20,814 nt of DNA from an uncultured Erythrobacter sp. Its GTDB lineage: Bacteria; Pseudomonadota; Alphaproteobacteria; Sphingomonadales; Sphingomonadaceae. The first letter of the stretch is position 1. Each line of letters opens with the position of its first letter. The notes beneath the pieces are model-generated. The model did not search any database and was not told the origin of the DNA. It worked only from the letters and a program-made list of their open reading frames with translations. Of this stretch, positions 7,392-14,746 are shown piece by piece. Made by a program: the position numbers and the translations under genes. The stretch spans positions 1-20,814 of the forward strand of contig CAMYIQ010000010.1 in the NCBI GenBank assembly GCA_947258465.1. Direction: 5' to 3'.

Positions 7392-8726
7392 ATGCGCAAG
7401 ATCGTTTTCGGACTGACTGCTTCGGCCATGGCTCTATCGCTGGCAAACGTGCCCGCGGCGGCGGATCCGGCCGCTGTGAAACAGGCAGTGGCGACGGATT
7501 ACGATCGCCATCTCGAAGAGCTGTTCCTGCATTTTCACGCAAACCCGGAACTGTCCTTTCTCGAAACCGAAACCGCCAAACGGATGGCGGCGGAACTTCG
7601 CGATGCCGGGCTGGAGGTGACCGAAGGCGTGGGGGGAACTGGTGTTGTGGGCATGGCACGCAATGGCGGTGGCCCGTTGATCCTGCTGCGTGCCGACATG
7701 GACGGGTTGCCGATGCCGGAAAAGACCGGCCTCGACTATGCTTCCACGGCGACGCAGACCGGGTTGGACGGCAAGGAATATCCGGTCATGCATGCCTGCG
7801 GCCACGACGTTCACATCACCTCGATGGTCGGCACCGCGCGGCGTCTGATGGCAATGAAGGATGATTGGTCGGGCACGCTGATGTTCGTGGTGCAGCCAGC
7901 CGAAGAACGCGTCGGCGGTGCGGCGGCCATGCTGGAAGATGGGCTCTACGATCGGTTCGGCACGCCCGATTATGCATTGGCTTTCCACGTCGCATCGATC
8001 TTGCCGACAGGGAAGATTTCGGCCTCGGAAGGCATCCAGTATTCCAGCGCGGATTCGGTCGACATCGTCGTGCCGGGGGTCGGCGCGCATGGGGCAAGCC
8101 CGCATATGGGTCGCGACCCGGTCTATATCGCGTCGCAGATCGTCACGGCGATGCAATCGATCGTCAGCCGGGAAATCGAGCCCCTTTCTCCTGCGGTGAT
8201 CACCGTGGGCGCATTCCATTCCGGCACCAAGCACAACATCATATCGGACCGGGCCGAATTGCAGCTGACGGTCCGCGCCAATGACGAGGCCACGCGCGCG
8301 CAATTGCTCGCGGCGATCGAGCGTGTCGCCGTCAATATCGGCAAGGCCCATGGTCTGCCCGAAGAGCTTCACGTTCAGGTGAGCGTTTCGGAGGGAACTC
8401 CGGTCACGAACAACGACCCGCAGCTTGCGCGCCGGCTGAATTCGGTAATGCAGCGCGATCTTGGCGGGGATGTGCTGATCCCATGGCAGCAACGCGGCAT
8501 GGGGGCAGAGGATTTCGCCTATTTCGTGGCCGACGAATATGGCGTGCCGGGCTATTATTTCGCGGTTGGCGGAACACCGCAAGCGGCCTTCGATGCGGCG
8601 GATGCTGGCGGCCCGCCCGTGCCTTCGCATCATTCGCCGCTGTTCAAGGTCGCCCCGCGGGAAAGCGTGACGCTGGGGACCGAAGCGATGGTCGCAGCGG
8701 TGCTCGACCTCGCCTCAGCGGAGTAA
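7392..8726 (+). CDS. Exported M20 family amidohydrolase
   Basis: Metal-dependent hydrolase of the M20D group (aminoacylase / IAA-amino-acid hydrolase / carboxypeptidase type), cleaving N-acyl amino acids or small peptides. The 444-residue product starts with a signal peptide (residues 1 to about 24, ending PAAA), so it acts in the periplasm. Metal ligands can be seen in HACGHDVH (Cys136, His138), the Glu pair at 171-172 (QPAEER), the FHV histidine near residue 200 and the SHHSPLF histidine near the C-terminus. The dimerisation domain lies between them, about 210-330. AGGGAGG at 7381-7387, 4 bases before the ATG, fixes the start. The exact substrate is not clear from sequence. A bidirectional terminator follows. 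Confidence 0.93.
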   Translation: MRKIVFGLTASAMALSLANVPAAADPAAVKQAVATDYDRHLEELFLHFHANPELSFLETETAKRMAAELRDAGLEVTEGVGGTGVVGMARNGGGPLILLRADMDGLPMPEKTGLDYASTATQTGLDGKEYPVMHACGHDVHITSMVGTARRLMAMKDDWSGTLMFVVQPAEERVGGAAAMLEDGLYDRFGTPDYALAFHVASILPTGKISASEGIQYSSADSVDIVVPGVGAHGASPHMGRDPVYIASQIVTAMQSIVSREIEPLSPAVITVGAFHSGTKHNIISDRAELQLTVRANDEATRAQLLAAIERVAVNIGKAHGLPEELHVQVSVSEGTPVTNNDPQLARRLNSVMQRDLGGDVLIPWQQRGMGAEDFAYFVADEYGVPGYYFAVGGTPQAAFDAADAGGPPVPSHHSPLFKVAPRESVTLGTEAMVAAVLDLASAE

Positions 8727-8741
8727 GTGACGGATCAAACG

Positions 8742-8781
8742 AAAAGGTCGCCAATCCCGGTTCGGGTATCGGCGACCTTTT
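8742..8781. terminator. Bidirectional intrinsic terminator between M20 gene and rpoH
   Basis: AAAAGGTCGCC (8742-8752) and GGCGACCTTTT (8771-8781) are perfect 11-base inverted arms. Inside, CCCG (8756-8759) pairs with CGGG (8763-8766). The A-run and T-run at the two ends make it work on both strands, fitting its position between the convergent M20 and rpoH genes. Confidence 0.92.
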
Positions 8782-8805
8782 CACGTCTGTTCCATTTGCG
8801 GCTGA

Positions 8806-9711
8806 TCAGGCGGCGGCCGGTAGCAGCCTCTCTCCGGCGATCGCCTTCATTGCCTTCTGAAGCTTTTCGAATGCGCGCACTTCGATCTGGCGGATGCGTT
8901 CGCGGCTGACATTGTAAACCTGGCTCAGCTCTTCCAGCGTCTGCGGATTCTCCGTCAGGCGGCGTTCGGTAAGGATGTGCTTTTCGCGGTCGTTGAGGCT
9001 GTCCATCGCTTCGAGCAGCATGTCATGACGCACTTCCGATTCTTGTGCGTCGGCGACCAGCTCGTCCTGCAGCGGACCATCGTCCTTGAGCCAGTCCATC
9101 CATTCGCCCGAGCCTTCTTCGCCATTGCGCATCGGCACGTTGAGCGAACCATCGCCGCCCATCAGCATCCGGCGGTTCATGTTGACCACTTCCTGCTCGG
9201 GCACGCCGAGATCCGTCGCGATCTTCTTGACGTCGTCGGGATGGAGATCGGTATCCTCGTAGGCGTCGAGGTTCTTCTTCATCCGGCGCAGGTTGAAGAA
9301 CAGCTTCTTCTGCGCTGCGGTGGTCCCCATTTTCACGAGGCTCCACGAACGCAGGATGTATTCCTGAATGCTCGCCTTGATCCACCACATGGCATAGGTC
9401 GCCAGGCGGAAGCCGCGATCGGCTTCGAACTTCTTGACGCCCTGCATCAGGCCGACATTCCCTTCGGAAATGAGGTCGGACACCGGCAGGCCGTAGCCGC
9501 GATAGCCCATGGCGATTTTCGCCACCAGACGCAGATGGGAGGTGACGAGGTGCGCGGCAGCTTCGGGATCGTCATGTTCCTCGTAACGCTTGGCGAGCAT
9601 GTATTCCTGCTCTTGCGTCAGCACGGGAAACTTCTTGATTTCGGAGAGATAGCGGTTGAGGCTTTGCTCACCGCCGAGCGCCGGGACGCTCAAAGTTTTC
9701 GTCTTACTCAC
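8806..9711 (-). CDS. rpoH: RNA polymerase sigma-32 factor RpoH
   Basis: Heat-shock sigma factor that directs RNA polymerase to chaperone and protease genes, probably including clpPX here. It shows region 2 (HLRLVAKIAMGYRGYGLP, DLISEGNVGLMQGVKKFE, YAMWWIKASIQEYILRSWS), the RpoH-specific box QKKLFFNLRR, and region 4 with TLEELSQVYNVSRERIRQIE. I prefer the GTG at 9711 (301 residues, starting (M)SKTKTLSVPALGG, with AGGG just upstream), because that matches recalled sphingomonad RpoH N-termini. An in-frame ATG at 9765 would add 18 residues. It lies 122 bases after the rluD-like gene on the same strand. Whether it is the only RpoH of the cell cannot be told; many alphaproteobacteria have two. Confidence 0.95.
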   Translation of the reverse strand: MSKTKTLSVPALGGEQSLNRYLSEIKKFPVLTQEQEYMLAKRYEEHDDPEAAAHLVTSHLRLVAKIAMGYRGYGLPVSDLISEGNVGLMQGVKKFEADRGFRLATYAMWWIKASIQEYILRSWSLVKMGTTAAQKKLFFNLRRMKKNLDAYEDTDLHPDDVKKIATDLGVPEQEVVNMNRRMLMGGDGSLNVPMRNGEEGSGEWMDWLKDDGPLQDELVADAQESEVRHDMLLEAMDSLNDREKHILTERRLTENPQTLEELSQVYNVSRERIRQIEVRAFEKLQKAMKAIAGERLLPAAA

Positions 9712-9833
9712 TTGTACCCTGACCTTTCTAGCGTCGACCTCTTTCGCCGGACCCCTGCTGGGCATCCGACTCTCGGGCCACTGCGGTTACGTATAGCGGA
9801 TGCATGCGAAATTGCACATGGCTTTCGTCGATT

Positions 9834-10778
9834 TCAACGAGCGGTTTGGTCGATGAGTTCCCGCATATCGGCAGGCAATTCAGCGCGGAAATCCAAGGTT
9901 TCAGCGCTGATAGGATGTCTGAATCCGAGCCGCGCGGCGTGGAGCGCCTGACGGTCGAAACCAAGCTCGTCGAGAAGCGGCCTGAGAGCCTTGGGCGTGC
10001 GTCCATATACAGGGTCTCCCAATAGCGCATGACCTATTGACGCACAGTGAACGCGGACCTGGTGCGTGCGCCCGGTTTCAAGCCGACATTCGATGAGCGC
10101 GGCATGGTCCAGGCGGCGGATGGTTTCGTAATGCGTCACCGCGTGTTTTCCGCGCGTCGCATCGTCCGGCAGTACCGCCATTTTCTTGCGATCGCGATCC
10201 GATCGTCCGATCCGGCCCGCGATCGTGCCCGATGGCGGATTGGGGTATCCGGCGCAGACGGCCAGATATCGGCGGGCGATGGAATGGTCGGCGAACTGCC
10301 TGGCCAGTCCTTCATGTGCGGCGTCGGATTTGGCCACCGCGAGCAGACCCGACGTATCCTTGTCGATCCGGTGCACGATACCGGGCCGTGCCACGCCGTT
10401 AATGCCCGACAGTTGCCCCTTGCAGTGATGCAGCAACGCATTGACCAGCGTCCCGTCTCGATTGCCGACGGCCGGATGGACGACCATGCCAGCGGGTTTG
10501 TTCACGACGATCAGGTGTTCGTCTTCGAACAGGACATCCAGCGGGATGTCCTGTGGTTGCGCGGCCAGCGGTTCGGGCGGGGGCAGGGCGATGGTGAAGG
10601 TGGTTCCCGCTTCCGCCTTAGCCGAACCGCTCGTCGCAGGTTTTCCGCCGAGTTCGACCGCGCCATCGGCAATCAGCCCCTTTACCCGCTCGCGCGACAA
10701 TCCGCTTGCCGCGGCCAGCGCCTTGTCGAGGCGGCCGGTGTCGACGAGCGTTCCGGTGATGATTTCCGCTTCGGCCAT
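9834..10778 (-). CDS. rluD: RluA/RluD family 23S rRNA pseudouridine synthase
   Basis: Converts uridines of 23S rRNA (in E. coli RluD, those in helix 69) to pseudouridine. The 314-residue product has an N-terminal S4 RNA-binding domain (about 14-65, with GRLDKALAAASGLSRERVKGLI) and a catalytic domain. The active-site aspartate is Asp139 in HRIDKDTSGLL. The NKPAGMVVHP (93-102), GRTHQVRVH and LHAARLGF motifs are also present. The start at 10778 puts the S4 domain near the N-terminus; longer upstream readings would run into the divergent JAMM gene. RluC or RluD activity cannot be separated by eye; RluD is the usual assignment for this length and gene place upstream of rpoH. Confidence 0.92.
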   Translation of the reverse strand: MAEAEIITGTLVDTGRLDKALAAASGLSRERVKGLIADGAVELGGKPATSGSAKAEAGTTFTIALPPPEPLAAQPQDIPLDVLFEDEHLIVVNKPAGMVVHPAVGNRDGTLVNALLHHCKGQLSGINGVARPGIVHRIDKDTSGLLAVAKSDAAHEGLARQFADHSIARRYLAVCAGYPNPPSGTIAGRIGRSDRDRKKMAVLPDDATRGKHAVTHYETIRRLDHAALIECRLETGRTHQVRVHCASIGHALLGDPVYGRTPKALRPLLDELGFDRQALHAARLGFRHPISAETLDFRAELPADMRELIDQTAR

Positions 10779-10794
10779 GCTAGGGCCATGGGCG

Positions 10795-11190
10795 ATGCCA
10801 ATCGAAGTCTCAAGCGAAGTCGTCGAAACGCTTCTTGGCGAAGCAGCGTGCGCGCATCCACGCGAATGCTGCGGGCTCCTGCTCGGCGGGGGTGACGAGA
10901 TTATCTCTGCCAAGCCAACCGCAAACGTACATCCCGAGCCAGCCAGACATTTCGAGATCGACCCCCGTGCGCTCATCGACGCGCACCGCGCTGCGCGCGG
11001 CGGCGGCCGGCAAGTCGTTGGCTATTATCATTCCCACCCCAATGGCGCCGCCGAACCATCCGCCACGGATCGGGCCATGGCAGCGCCGGACGGGGCGATC
11101 TGGGCGATAATCGCGGCGGGGCGAATCACGCTATGGCGTTCGGGGGATGCGGGGTTCGAAGCGCTTCCCTATGTGGTCGCCCCTCGCTAA
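10795..11190 (+). CDS. JAMM/MPN (Mov34/PAD-1) domain protein
   Basis: A stand-alone JAB1/MPN metallo-isopeptidase-like domain of 131 residues. The JAMM motif is complete: a glutamate in HPRECCGLLLG, then HSHPNGAAEPSATD with the two histidines, serine and aspartate that bind and activate zinc. In other bacteria such domains cleave peptides or isopeptides next to ubiquitin-like sulfur carriers (ThiS/MoaD type); no such partner is seen here, so the substrate is unknown. The preferred start is MPIEVSSEV at 10795; an ATG at 10777 would overlap the divergent rluD start codon. It is followed by chpT after 34 bases and is probably co-transcribed with it. Confidence 0.88.
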   Translation: MPIEVSSEVVETLLGEAACAHPRECCGLLLGGGDEIISAKPTANVHPEPARHFEIDPRALIDAHRAARGGGRQVVGYYHSHPNGAAEPSATDRAMAAPDGAIWAIIAAGRITLWRSGDAGFEALPYVVAPR

Positions 11191-11224
11191 GACGCTAGCC
11201 GATTATTCATCTACCGGAACCCCA

Positions 11225-11884
11225 ATGGACGACCGCCAATCGATCGATCTTGCCGCGATGCTGTGCTCGCGCCTGTGCCATGACATGCTCAGCCCCGTCG
11301 GAGCTCTTTCGAACGGGCTCGAATTGCTCGCGATGGAAACCGATCCCGAGATGCGCGCCAATGTCATGCAATTGCTGGAACAGAGCGCGCTGATCAGCAC
11401 CAATAAGCTCAAGTTTTTCCGTCTCGCATTCGGGGCGGCCGGCGGCTTCGGCGAGCGCGTGGAAGTGGCCGAGCCGCAGGCCCTGATCGAGGCGCTGATT
11501 GCGGATAAGGGCAATATCACGATCAACTGGGCGCTTGCGGAACCGACCCTGGGGAAGCCCGCAGTCAAGGTGCTGCTGAACTTCGCCCAGATCGCGATCG
11601 ACGCGCTGGTTCGGGGCGGAACGCTCGATATCGGTGCCGAAGTCAGGGATGGCGCCTGCGAGATCGTGGTTCGCGCAGCAGGGCCCAAGATCGCTTTCGA
11701 CGAGACGATCGGCAAGGCGCTCGATGGTTCGCTCGACCGTAGTGAACTGACCAGCCGCACCGCCGCCGCGCATATGATCAACCTGCTGGCGAGCGAGAGC
11801 GGCGGCGGGCTGCAATATCACAAGGGCGCCGATGTGCTCGTGCTCGGTGCGGTCCTGCCGCAGGGCGAGGGGCTGATCGGTTGA
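11225..11884 (+). CDS. chpT: Histidine phosphotransferase ChpT
   Basis: Dimeric phosphotransfer protein that in the Caulobacter model passes phosphate from the hybrid kinase CckA to CtrA and CpdR, so it controls cell-cycle transcription and ClpXP proteolysis. The 219-residue product has the phospho-acceptor His19 in LCSRLCHDMLSPVGALSNGLELL, the typical DHp-like helix of ChpT, followed by a degenerate ATPase-like domain without nucleotide-binding motifs. The ATG at 11225 gives the normal family N-terminus, MDDRQSIDLAAMLCSRLCHD. The stop overlaps the next gene's TTG start, so the two are translationally coupled. An extension back to 11147 would overlap the JAMM gene and is not supported. Confidence 0.92.
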   Translation: MDDRQSIDLAAMLCSRLCHDMLSPVGALSNGLELLAMETDPEMRANVMQLLEQSALISTNKLKFFRLAFGAAGGFGERVEVAEPQALIEALIADKGNITINWALAEPTLGKPAVKVLLNFAQIAIDALVRGGTLDIGAEVRDGACEIVVRAAGPKIAFDETIGKALDGSLDRSELTSRTAAAHMINLLASESGGGLQYHKGADVLVLGAVLPQGEGLIG

Positions 11885-12603
11885 CCGGCTCTTCGGGCGA
11901 GATGGACGAACTCGTTCACCAGGAACGGCTCTCTCCCAATTTCGACGAGCGCAATGCGCCGGTGGAGATCGTCGTTCTTCACTACACCGAAATGCTCGGT
12001 CCCGAAGCGGCGATCGAGCGGATGTGCGACCCGCAGGCCAAGGTTTCCGCGCATTACCTGATCGCCGAGGACGGCACGGTGACGAGGCTGGTGCCCGAAG
12101 AGAAGCGTGCCTGGCATGCCGGCGTTTCCTATTGGCGCGGCCACAAGGACATCAACTCGGTAAGCATCGGGATCGAGCTCGACCATCCCGGGCACCTGCA
12201 TGGCTATCGCGATTTCAGCGAACGGCAGTTCGAAGCGTTGGTACCGCTGCTATCCTCGATCATGAAGCGGCACGACATTCCCCGCGCCAATGTGCTGGGC
12301 CATTCCGACGTTGCTCCGCAGCGCAAGATCGACCCTGGCGAACTTTTTCCGTGGGAACGGCTCGCCGATTACGGTCTTTGCCTTCCCACTCCGAAGATCG
12401 AGCTGGGCGATCCCTTCGACAATGATGGCGCTTTCTACCTCGCTCTGGAACGCTTCGGCTACGACGTCGCCAACGGGCGCAAGGCGGTGGAGGCTTTTCA
12501 GCGCCGCTGGCGGCCGCGCAAGATCGATGGCGAAATCGATGGTGAAGTTCGTGCAATTCTGTTCCAGCTCCTGATCGAGCGCGATCGGGGCAAGGCCCGC
12601 TAG
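11881..12603 (+). CDS. N-acetylmuramoyl-L-alanine amidase, AmpD-like (amidase_2)
   Basis: Zinc amidase that splits the bond between N-acetylmuramic acid and L-alanine in peptidoglycan or its turnover products. With the TTG start the product has 240 residues. Zinc ligands are His34 (VVLHYTEM), His141 (LGHSDVAPQRKIDPG) and Asp151; Glu99 in SIGIEL is the likely catalytic base. The C-terminal part (about 185-235, VEAFQRRWRP and IDGEIDGEVRAIL) looks like a small peptidoglycan-binding domain. GAGGGG at 11867-11872, 8 bases before the TTG, and the 4-base overlap with chpT support this start; an ATG at 11902 is an alternative. No signal peptide is visible, which suggests a cytoplasmic recycling role, but the PG-binding-like tail is more usual in exported enzymes. 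Confidence 0.9.
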   Translation: MTGSSGEMDELVHQERLSPNFDERNAPVEIVVLHYTEMLGPEAAIERMCDPQAKVSAHYLIAEDGTVTRLVPEEKRAWHAGVSYWRGHKDINSVSIGIELDHPGHLHGYRDFSERQFEALVPLLSSIMKRHDIPRANVLGHSDVAPQRKIDPGELFPWERLADYGLCLPTPKIELGDPFDNDGAFYLALERFGYDVANGRKAVEAFQRRWRPRKIDGEIDGEVRAILFQLLIERDRGKAR

Positions 12604-12629
12604 GGCGGATTCTCGCAAGCAGGGATCTG

Positions 12630-12669
12630 GCGTTCCGGGGGCGGGCGTTCGCGGCTGCGAACGGAACGC
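12630..12669 (+). terminator. Nested hairpin after the amidase gene
   Basis: GCGTTCC (12630-12636) can pair with GGAACGC (12663-12669). Inside, GTTCGC (12647-12652) pairs with GCGAAC (12657-12662) around GGCT. It sits 27 bases after the amidase stop, but no T-run follows. It could be a Rho-independent-like end without a U-tail, or a 3'-end stabiliser. Confidence 0.35.
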
Positions 12670-12721
12670 GACACCTGGCCGAATGAACGCGTTACATCAT
12701 TACCGAATTACGCGGTTTTCT

Positions 12722-12752
12722 TTGTCTCGCTTTTGAAGAAATTGCTTATATT
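12722..12752 (+). promoter_or_regulatory. Likely promoter of the HTH/RadC cluster
   Basis: In an AT-rich patch, TTGTCT (12722-12727) and TATATT (12747-12752) are spaced by 19 bases (18 if TTATAT is used). Just downstream, GTGCC-GCGTT-GGCAC (12753-12767) is a small dyad across the expected start of transcription, a good place for a repressor site. The first gene starts at 12810. Confidence 0.45.
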
Positions 12753-12809
12753 GTGCCGCGTTGGCACCTGGAATTGCTCCCTTCGGCGCGATACCGTAGA
12801 TGGGCGCCC

Positions 12810-13313
12810 ATGGATCGGCACGATATCCATTCCGTCTTCGACGCGCTTACCGAAAAGCAGGATGAAGCCCTGCGGTTGGCCTGCCAGCATCTGACGTCCA
12901 AGCAAATCGCGCAGCAGCTGAATGTCGCCCCGGTGACGATCGACAAGCGTATCGACGCGGTCCGGGCGAAGCTCGGCCACATGCCCCGCATCGATGTCTT
13001 GCGACACTATCGCGCCTGGGCGGAAGGGTATGGCCGAACCATAGATGACCCAACCATACTGGCGACTCCCCGGAAGGATGAGGCACGGCGTTCCCGGCAG
13101 CCACGCGAGAGTTCCTACGTCTTCGAGGACTCTTTCGCTTTCGATACGAGAGCGTCCTGGGACCGGAATTCGCGATGGCTGCCGCCGAGGATAAGACCTT
13201 CTGACCTGGGGGTGGGGAGCCGGCTGTTGCTCATACTCGCGGGGGCGGTTGCGATCATGATCGTGGCCGTTCTCTCCATGGCCTTCGCCCATGCGCTGGG
13301 AACCATGCTCTAG
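12810..13313 (+). CDS. LuxR-type HTH protein with C-terminal membrane anchor
   Basis: Residues about 12-57 form a LuxR/GerE-like DNA-binding domain: LTEKQDEALRLACQHLTSKQIAQQLNVAPVTIDKRI followed by AVRAKLG. There is no receiver or sensor domain. A polar, charged linker (about 75-135) leads to one strong membrane helix at about 138-162, ending five residues before the C-terminus. The protein is thus a likely tail-anchored DNA-binding protein of 167 residues. The ATG at 12810 starts just before the HTH; longer readings would begin upstream of the probable transcription start. It is the first of five closely spaced genes on this strand. Its targets are unknown; it may act on its own cluster. Confidence 0.8.
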   Translation: MDRHDIHSVFDALTEKQDEALRLACQHLTSKQIAQQLNVAPVTIDKRIDAVRAKLGHMPRIDVLRHYRAWAEGYGRTIDDPTILATPRKDEARRSRQPRESSYVFEDSFAFDTRASWDRNSRWLPPRIRPSDLGVGSRLLLILAGAVAIMIVAVLSMAFAHALGTML

Positions 13314-13323
13314 GTCCGCAACC

Positions 13324-13350
13324 TCTCCTCGGCGCGTCTGCCAGAGGAGA
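13324..13350 (+). promoter_or_regulatory. Hairpin that could mask a ribosome-binding site
   Basis: TCTCCTC (13324-13330) is the exact reverse complement of GAGGAGA (13344-13350), which is the Shine-Dalgarno of the next gene (ATG 13357). The loop is 13 bases. The 5' arm starts 11 bases after the stop of the HTH gene, so a ribosome ending there would open the stem. This would couple translation of the two genes. Confidence 0.5.
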
Positions 13351-13356
13351 ATGTCG

Positions 13357-13692
13357 ATGTCGCTTGATCTGCCTGCCGCCACCGCCCGCATCGCGCGGGA
13401 ATTGACGGAATCCGAAACCGCCATCGCCGATGCGCTGGCCAAGACCACGGCTCTCCTGCACAGTGCCGCCCTTGCCGGTCGCGATCTCGGCGGCGCCCCG
13501 GAGCTGGAAGGCCAGCGCGCCCTTCTGCGGCTCGAGAAAATCGTCCGTGGTCTGATCGATGTACGCGGCGAAACCAGCCGGGTGCATGGGCAGTTGCGCG
13601 AAATAGCGGTCGAAACGGGGGCCGGCGAGGAACCGACCTGTCCCGATAACGGCTTCACCTCCGCCGAGCAGTTGACCACCATCGCAGCCTGA
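13357..13692 (+). CDS. Small helical protein of unknown function
   Basis: A 111-residue protein that I do not recognise. It starts MSLDLPAATARIARELTESE and is rich in Ala, Leu, Glu and Arg, so it is probably mostly alpha-helical over residues 1-90 (for example LRLEKIVRGLIDVRGETSRVHGQLREIA, given here only as a pattern of heptads). It has no signal peptide or membrane span, and a short polar tail. GAGGAG at 13344-13349 is 7 bases before the ATG at 13357; an ATG at 13351 directly abuts the Shine-Dalgarno and is less likely. It lies between the membrane-anchored HTH gene and the membrane-protein gene, so a role as partner of one of them is possible but unproven. Confidence 0.72.
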   Translation: MSLDLPAATARIARELTESETAIADALAKTTALLHSAALAGRDLGGAPELEGQRALLRLEKIVRGLIDVRGETSRVHGQLREIAVETGAGEEPTCPDNGFTSAEQLTTIAA

Positions 13693-13730
13693 CTTGTCTA
13701 AGCGAAAGCGAGGCTCCAAGGGCGTGTGCC

Positions 13731-14168
13731 ATGACCCGGTTTCTGATCCAGGTAGCACTTACCCTAGCGGTTCTCGCCTTCGCCTGGAGCAAGGGCGGAA
13801 AGCCGGAACGCTATGTCGCAACAATCTATTTCGTGCTGGTCTTCTCGGGGATCGCTCGCTGGCTTGTCATCGGCCACTGGAGCGAGGAAGGCTATACCTC
13901 GGTACAGACCTTCCGTTTCATGGTCGATGCCGCAGCCCTGTTCGGGGTCACGGCTGTCGCGCTTTCCTATGATCGGTGGTGGCCCCTATGGGTAAGCTCG
14001 GCGCAATTCATCGCAGTCGTTTCGCACCTTCTGCGCGCAGCGAGCATGCCCCTCGAACCACTGGTCTATGCGATAATGGAACGATGGCCGGTATGGCTGG
14101 CGCTGATCATTACCGGTCTCGGCACCCTGGCGCATTATCGCCGGTCGCGGATCGATCGCACCACCTGA
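13731..14168 (+). CDS. Small multi-span membrane protein of unknown function
   Basis: A 145-residue hydrophobic protein with about five membrane segments: near 4-20, 30-48, 66-81, 84-101 and 117-135. It ends in a basic tail (HYRRSRIDRTT), which suggests a cytoplasmic C-terminus. No catalytic or transport motif is visible, and I do not recognise the family. It starts 38 bases after the preceding gene and overlaps or abuts the RadC-like gene, so it is part of the same transcription unit. Confidence 0.75.
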   Translation: MTRFLIQVALTLAVLAFAWSKGGKPERYVATIYFVLVFSGIARWLVIGHWSEEGYTSVQTFRFMVDAAALFGVTAVALSYDRWWPLWVSSAQFIAVVSHLLRAASMPLEPLVYAIMERWPVWLALIITGLGTLAHYRRSRIDRTT

Positions 14169-14746
14169 CCGGTTTGCTCGCGCCGCTTAGCGCGGATCCC
14201 CGGGAGCTTGCGGAACGCCTGCTGAAACGGTTCGGATCGATCAGCGCCCTGACCTACGCCAGCGAAGCGGATTTGCGGCAATGTGCGTTCCACGGCGAAC
14301 ACTGGGCCGAGGCGTTTCTTGCCATCCGGCAATTGCTGCATGACGGCTCGCGAGAACAGATGGTTCAGACGCCCCTGGGCGAGGATCGCAGCGCGCTCGA
14401 CCGCTATCTCATGGACACTATGGGCGGATTGCGCCGTGAACGAATGATAGCGATCATGGCCGATGGCGCCGGGTTCGTGATCTCGGAAGAGATCGTGGCG
14501 GATGGGGCGGAAGGCGAGATTCAAGTGTCTCCGCGCATCTTGTTCGGTCGGGCTCTCGCGCTCGATGCCCGAAGTATGCTTATCGCTCACAATCATCCCT
14601 CGGGGTGTGCCGAGCCGAGCGAAGCCGACATTCGCCAGACCGGGCAACTGGTGTCGCAAGCCCAAAAGCTGGGTGTCCGCGTGCACGATCACCTCGTGAT
14701 TGGCAGGCGCACGGTCGTCAGCATGCGCGAAAGGGGGCTGCTGTGA
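14084..14746 (+). CDS. RadC-like JAB domain protein
   Basis: RadC-family protein; despite the old name, a DNA-repair role is not established. The N-terminal part keeps a remnant of the helix-hairpin-helix region (LAERLLKRFGSISAL). The JAB domain ends in HNHPSGCAEPSEAD (from 14588), with both metal-binding histidines and the aspartate, and VHDHLVIG. Upstream of it, the PRE-V-F stretch that I recall from RadC proteins reads PRILF, so a usual glutamate is replaced. The start is uncertain: ATG 14084 overlaps the membrane gene by 85 bases and its first 27 residues look like out-of-frame translation; a TTG at 14174 just after that gene's stop is a good alternative. Its stop overlaps the next gene as GTGA. 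Confidence 0.82.
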   Translation: MAGMAGADHYRSRHPGALSPVADRSHHLTGLLAPLSADPRELAERLLKRFGSISALTYASEADLRQCAFHGEHWAEAFLAIRQLLHDGSREQMVQTPLGEDRSALDRYLMDTMGGLRRERMIAIMADGAGFVISEEIVADGAEGEIQVSPRILFGRALALDARSMLIAHNHPSGCAEPSEADIRQTGQLVSQAQKLGVRVHDHLVIGRRTVVSMRERGLL

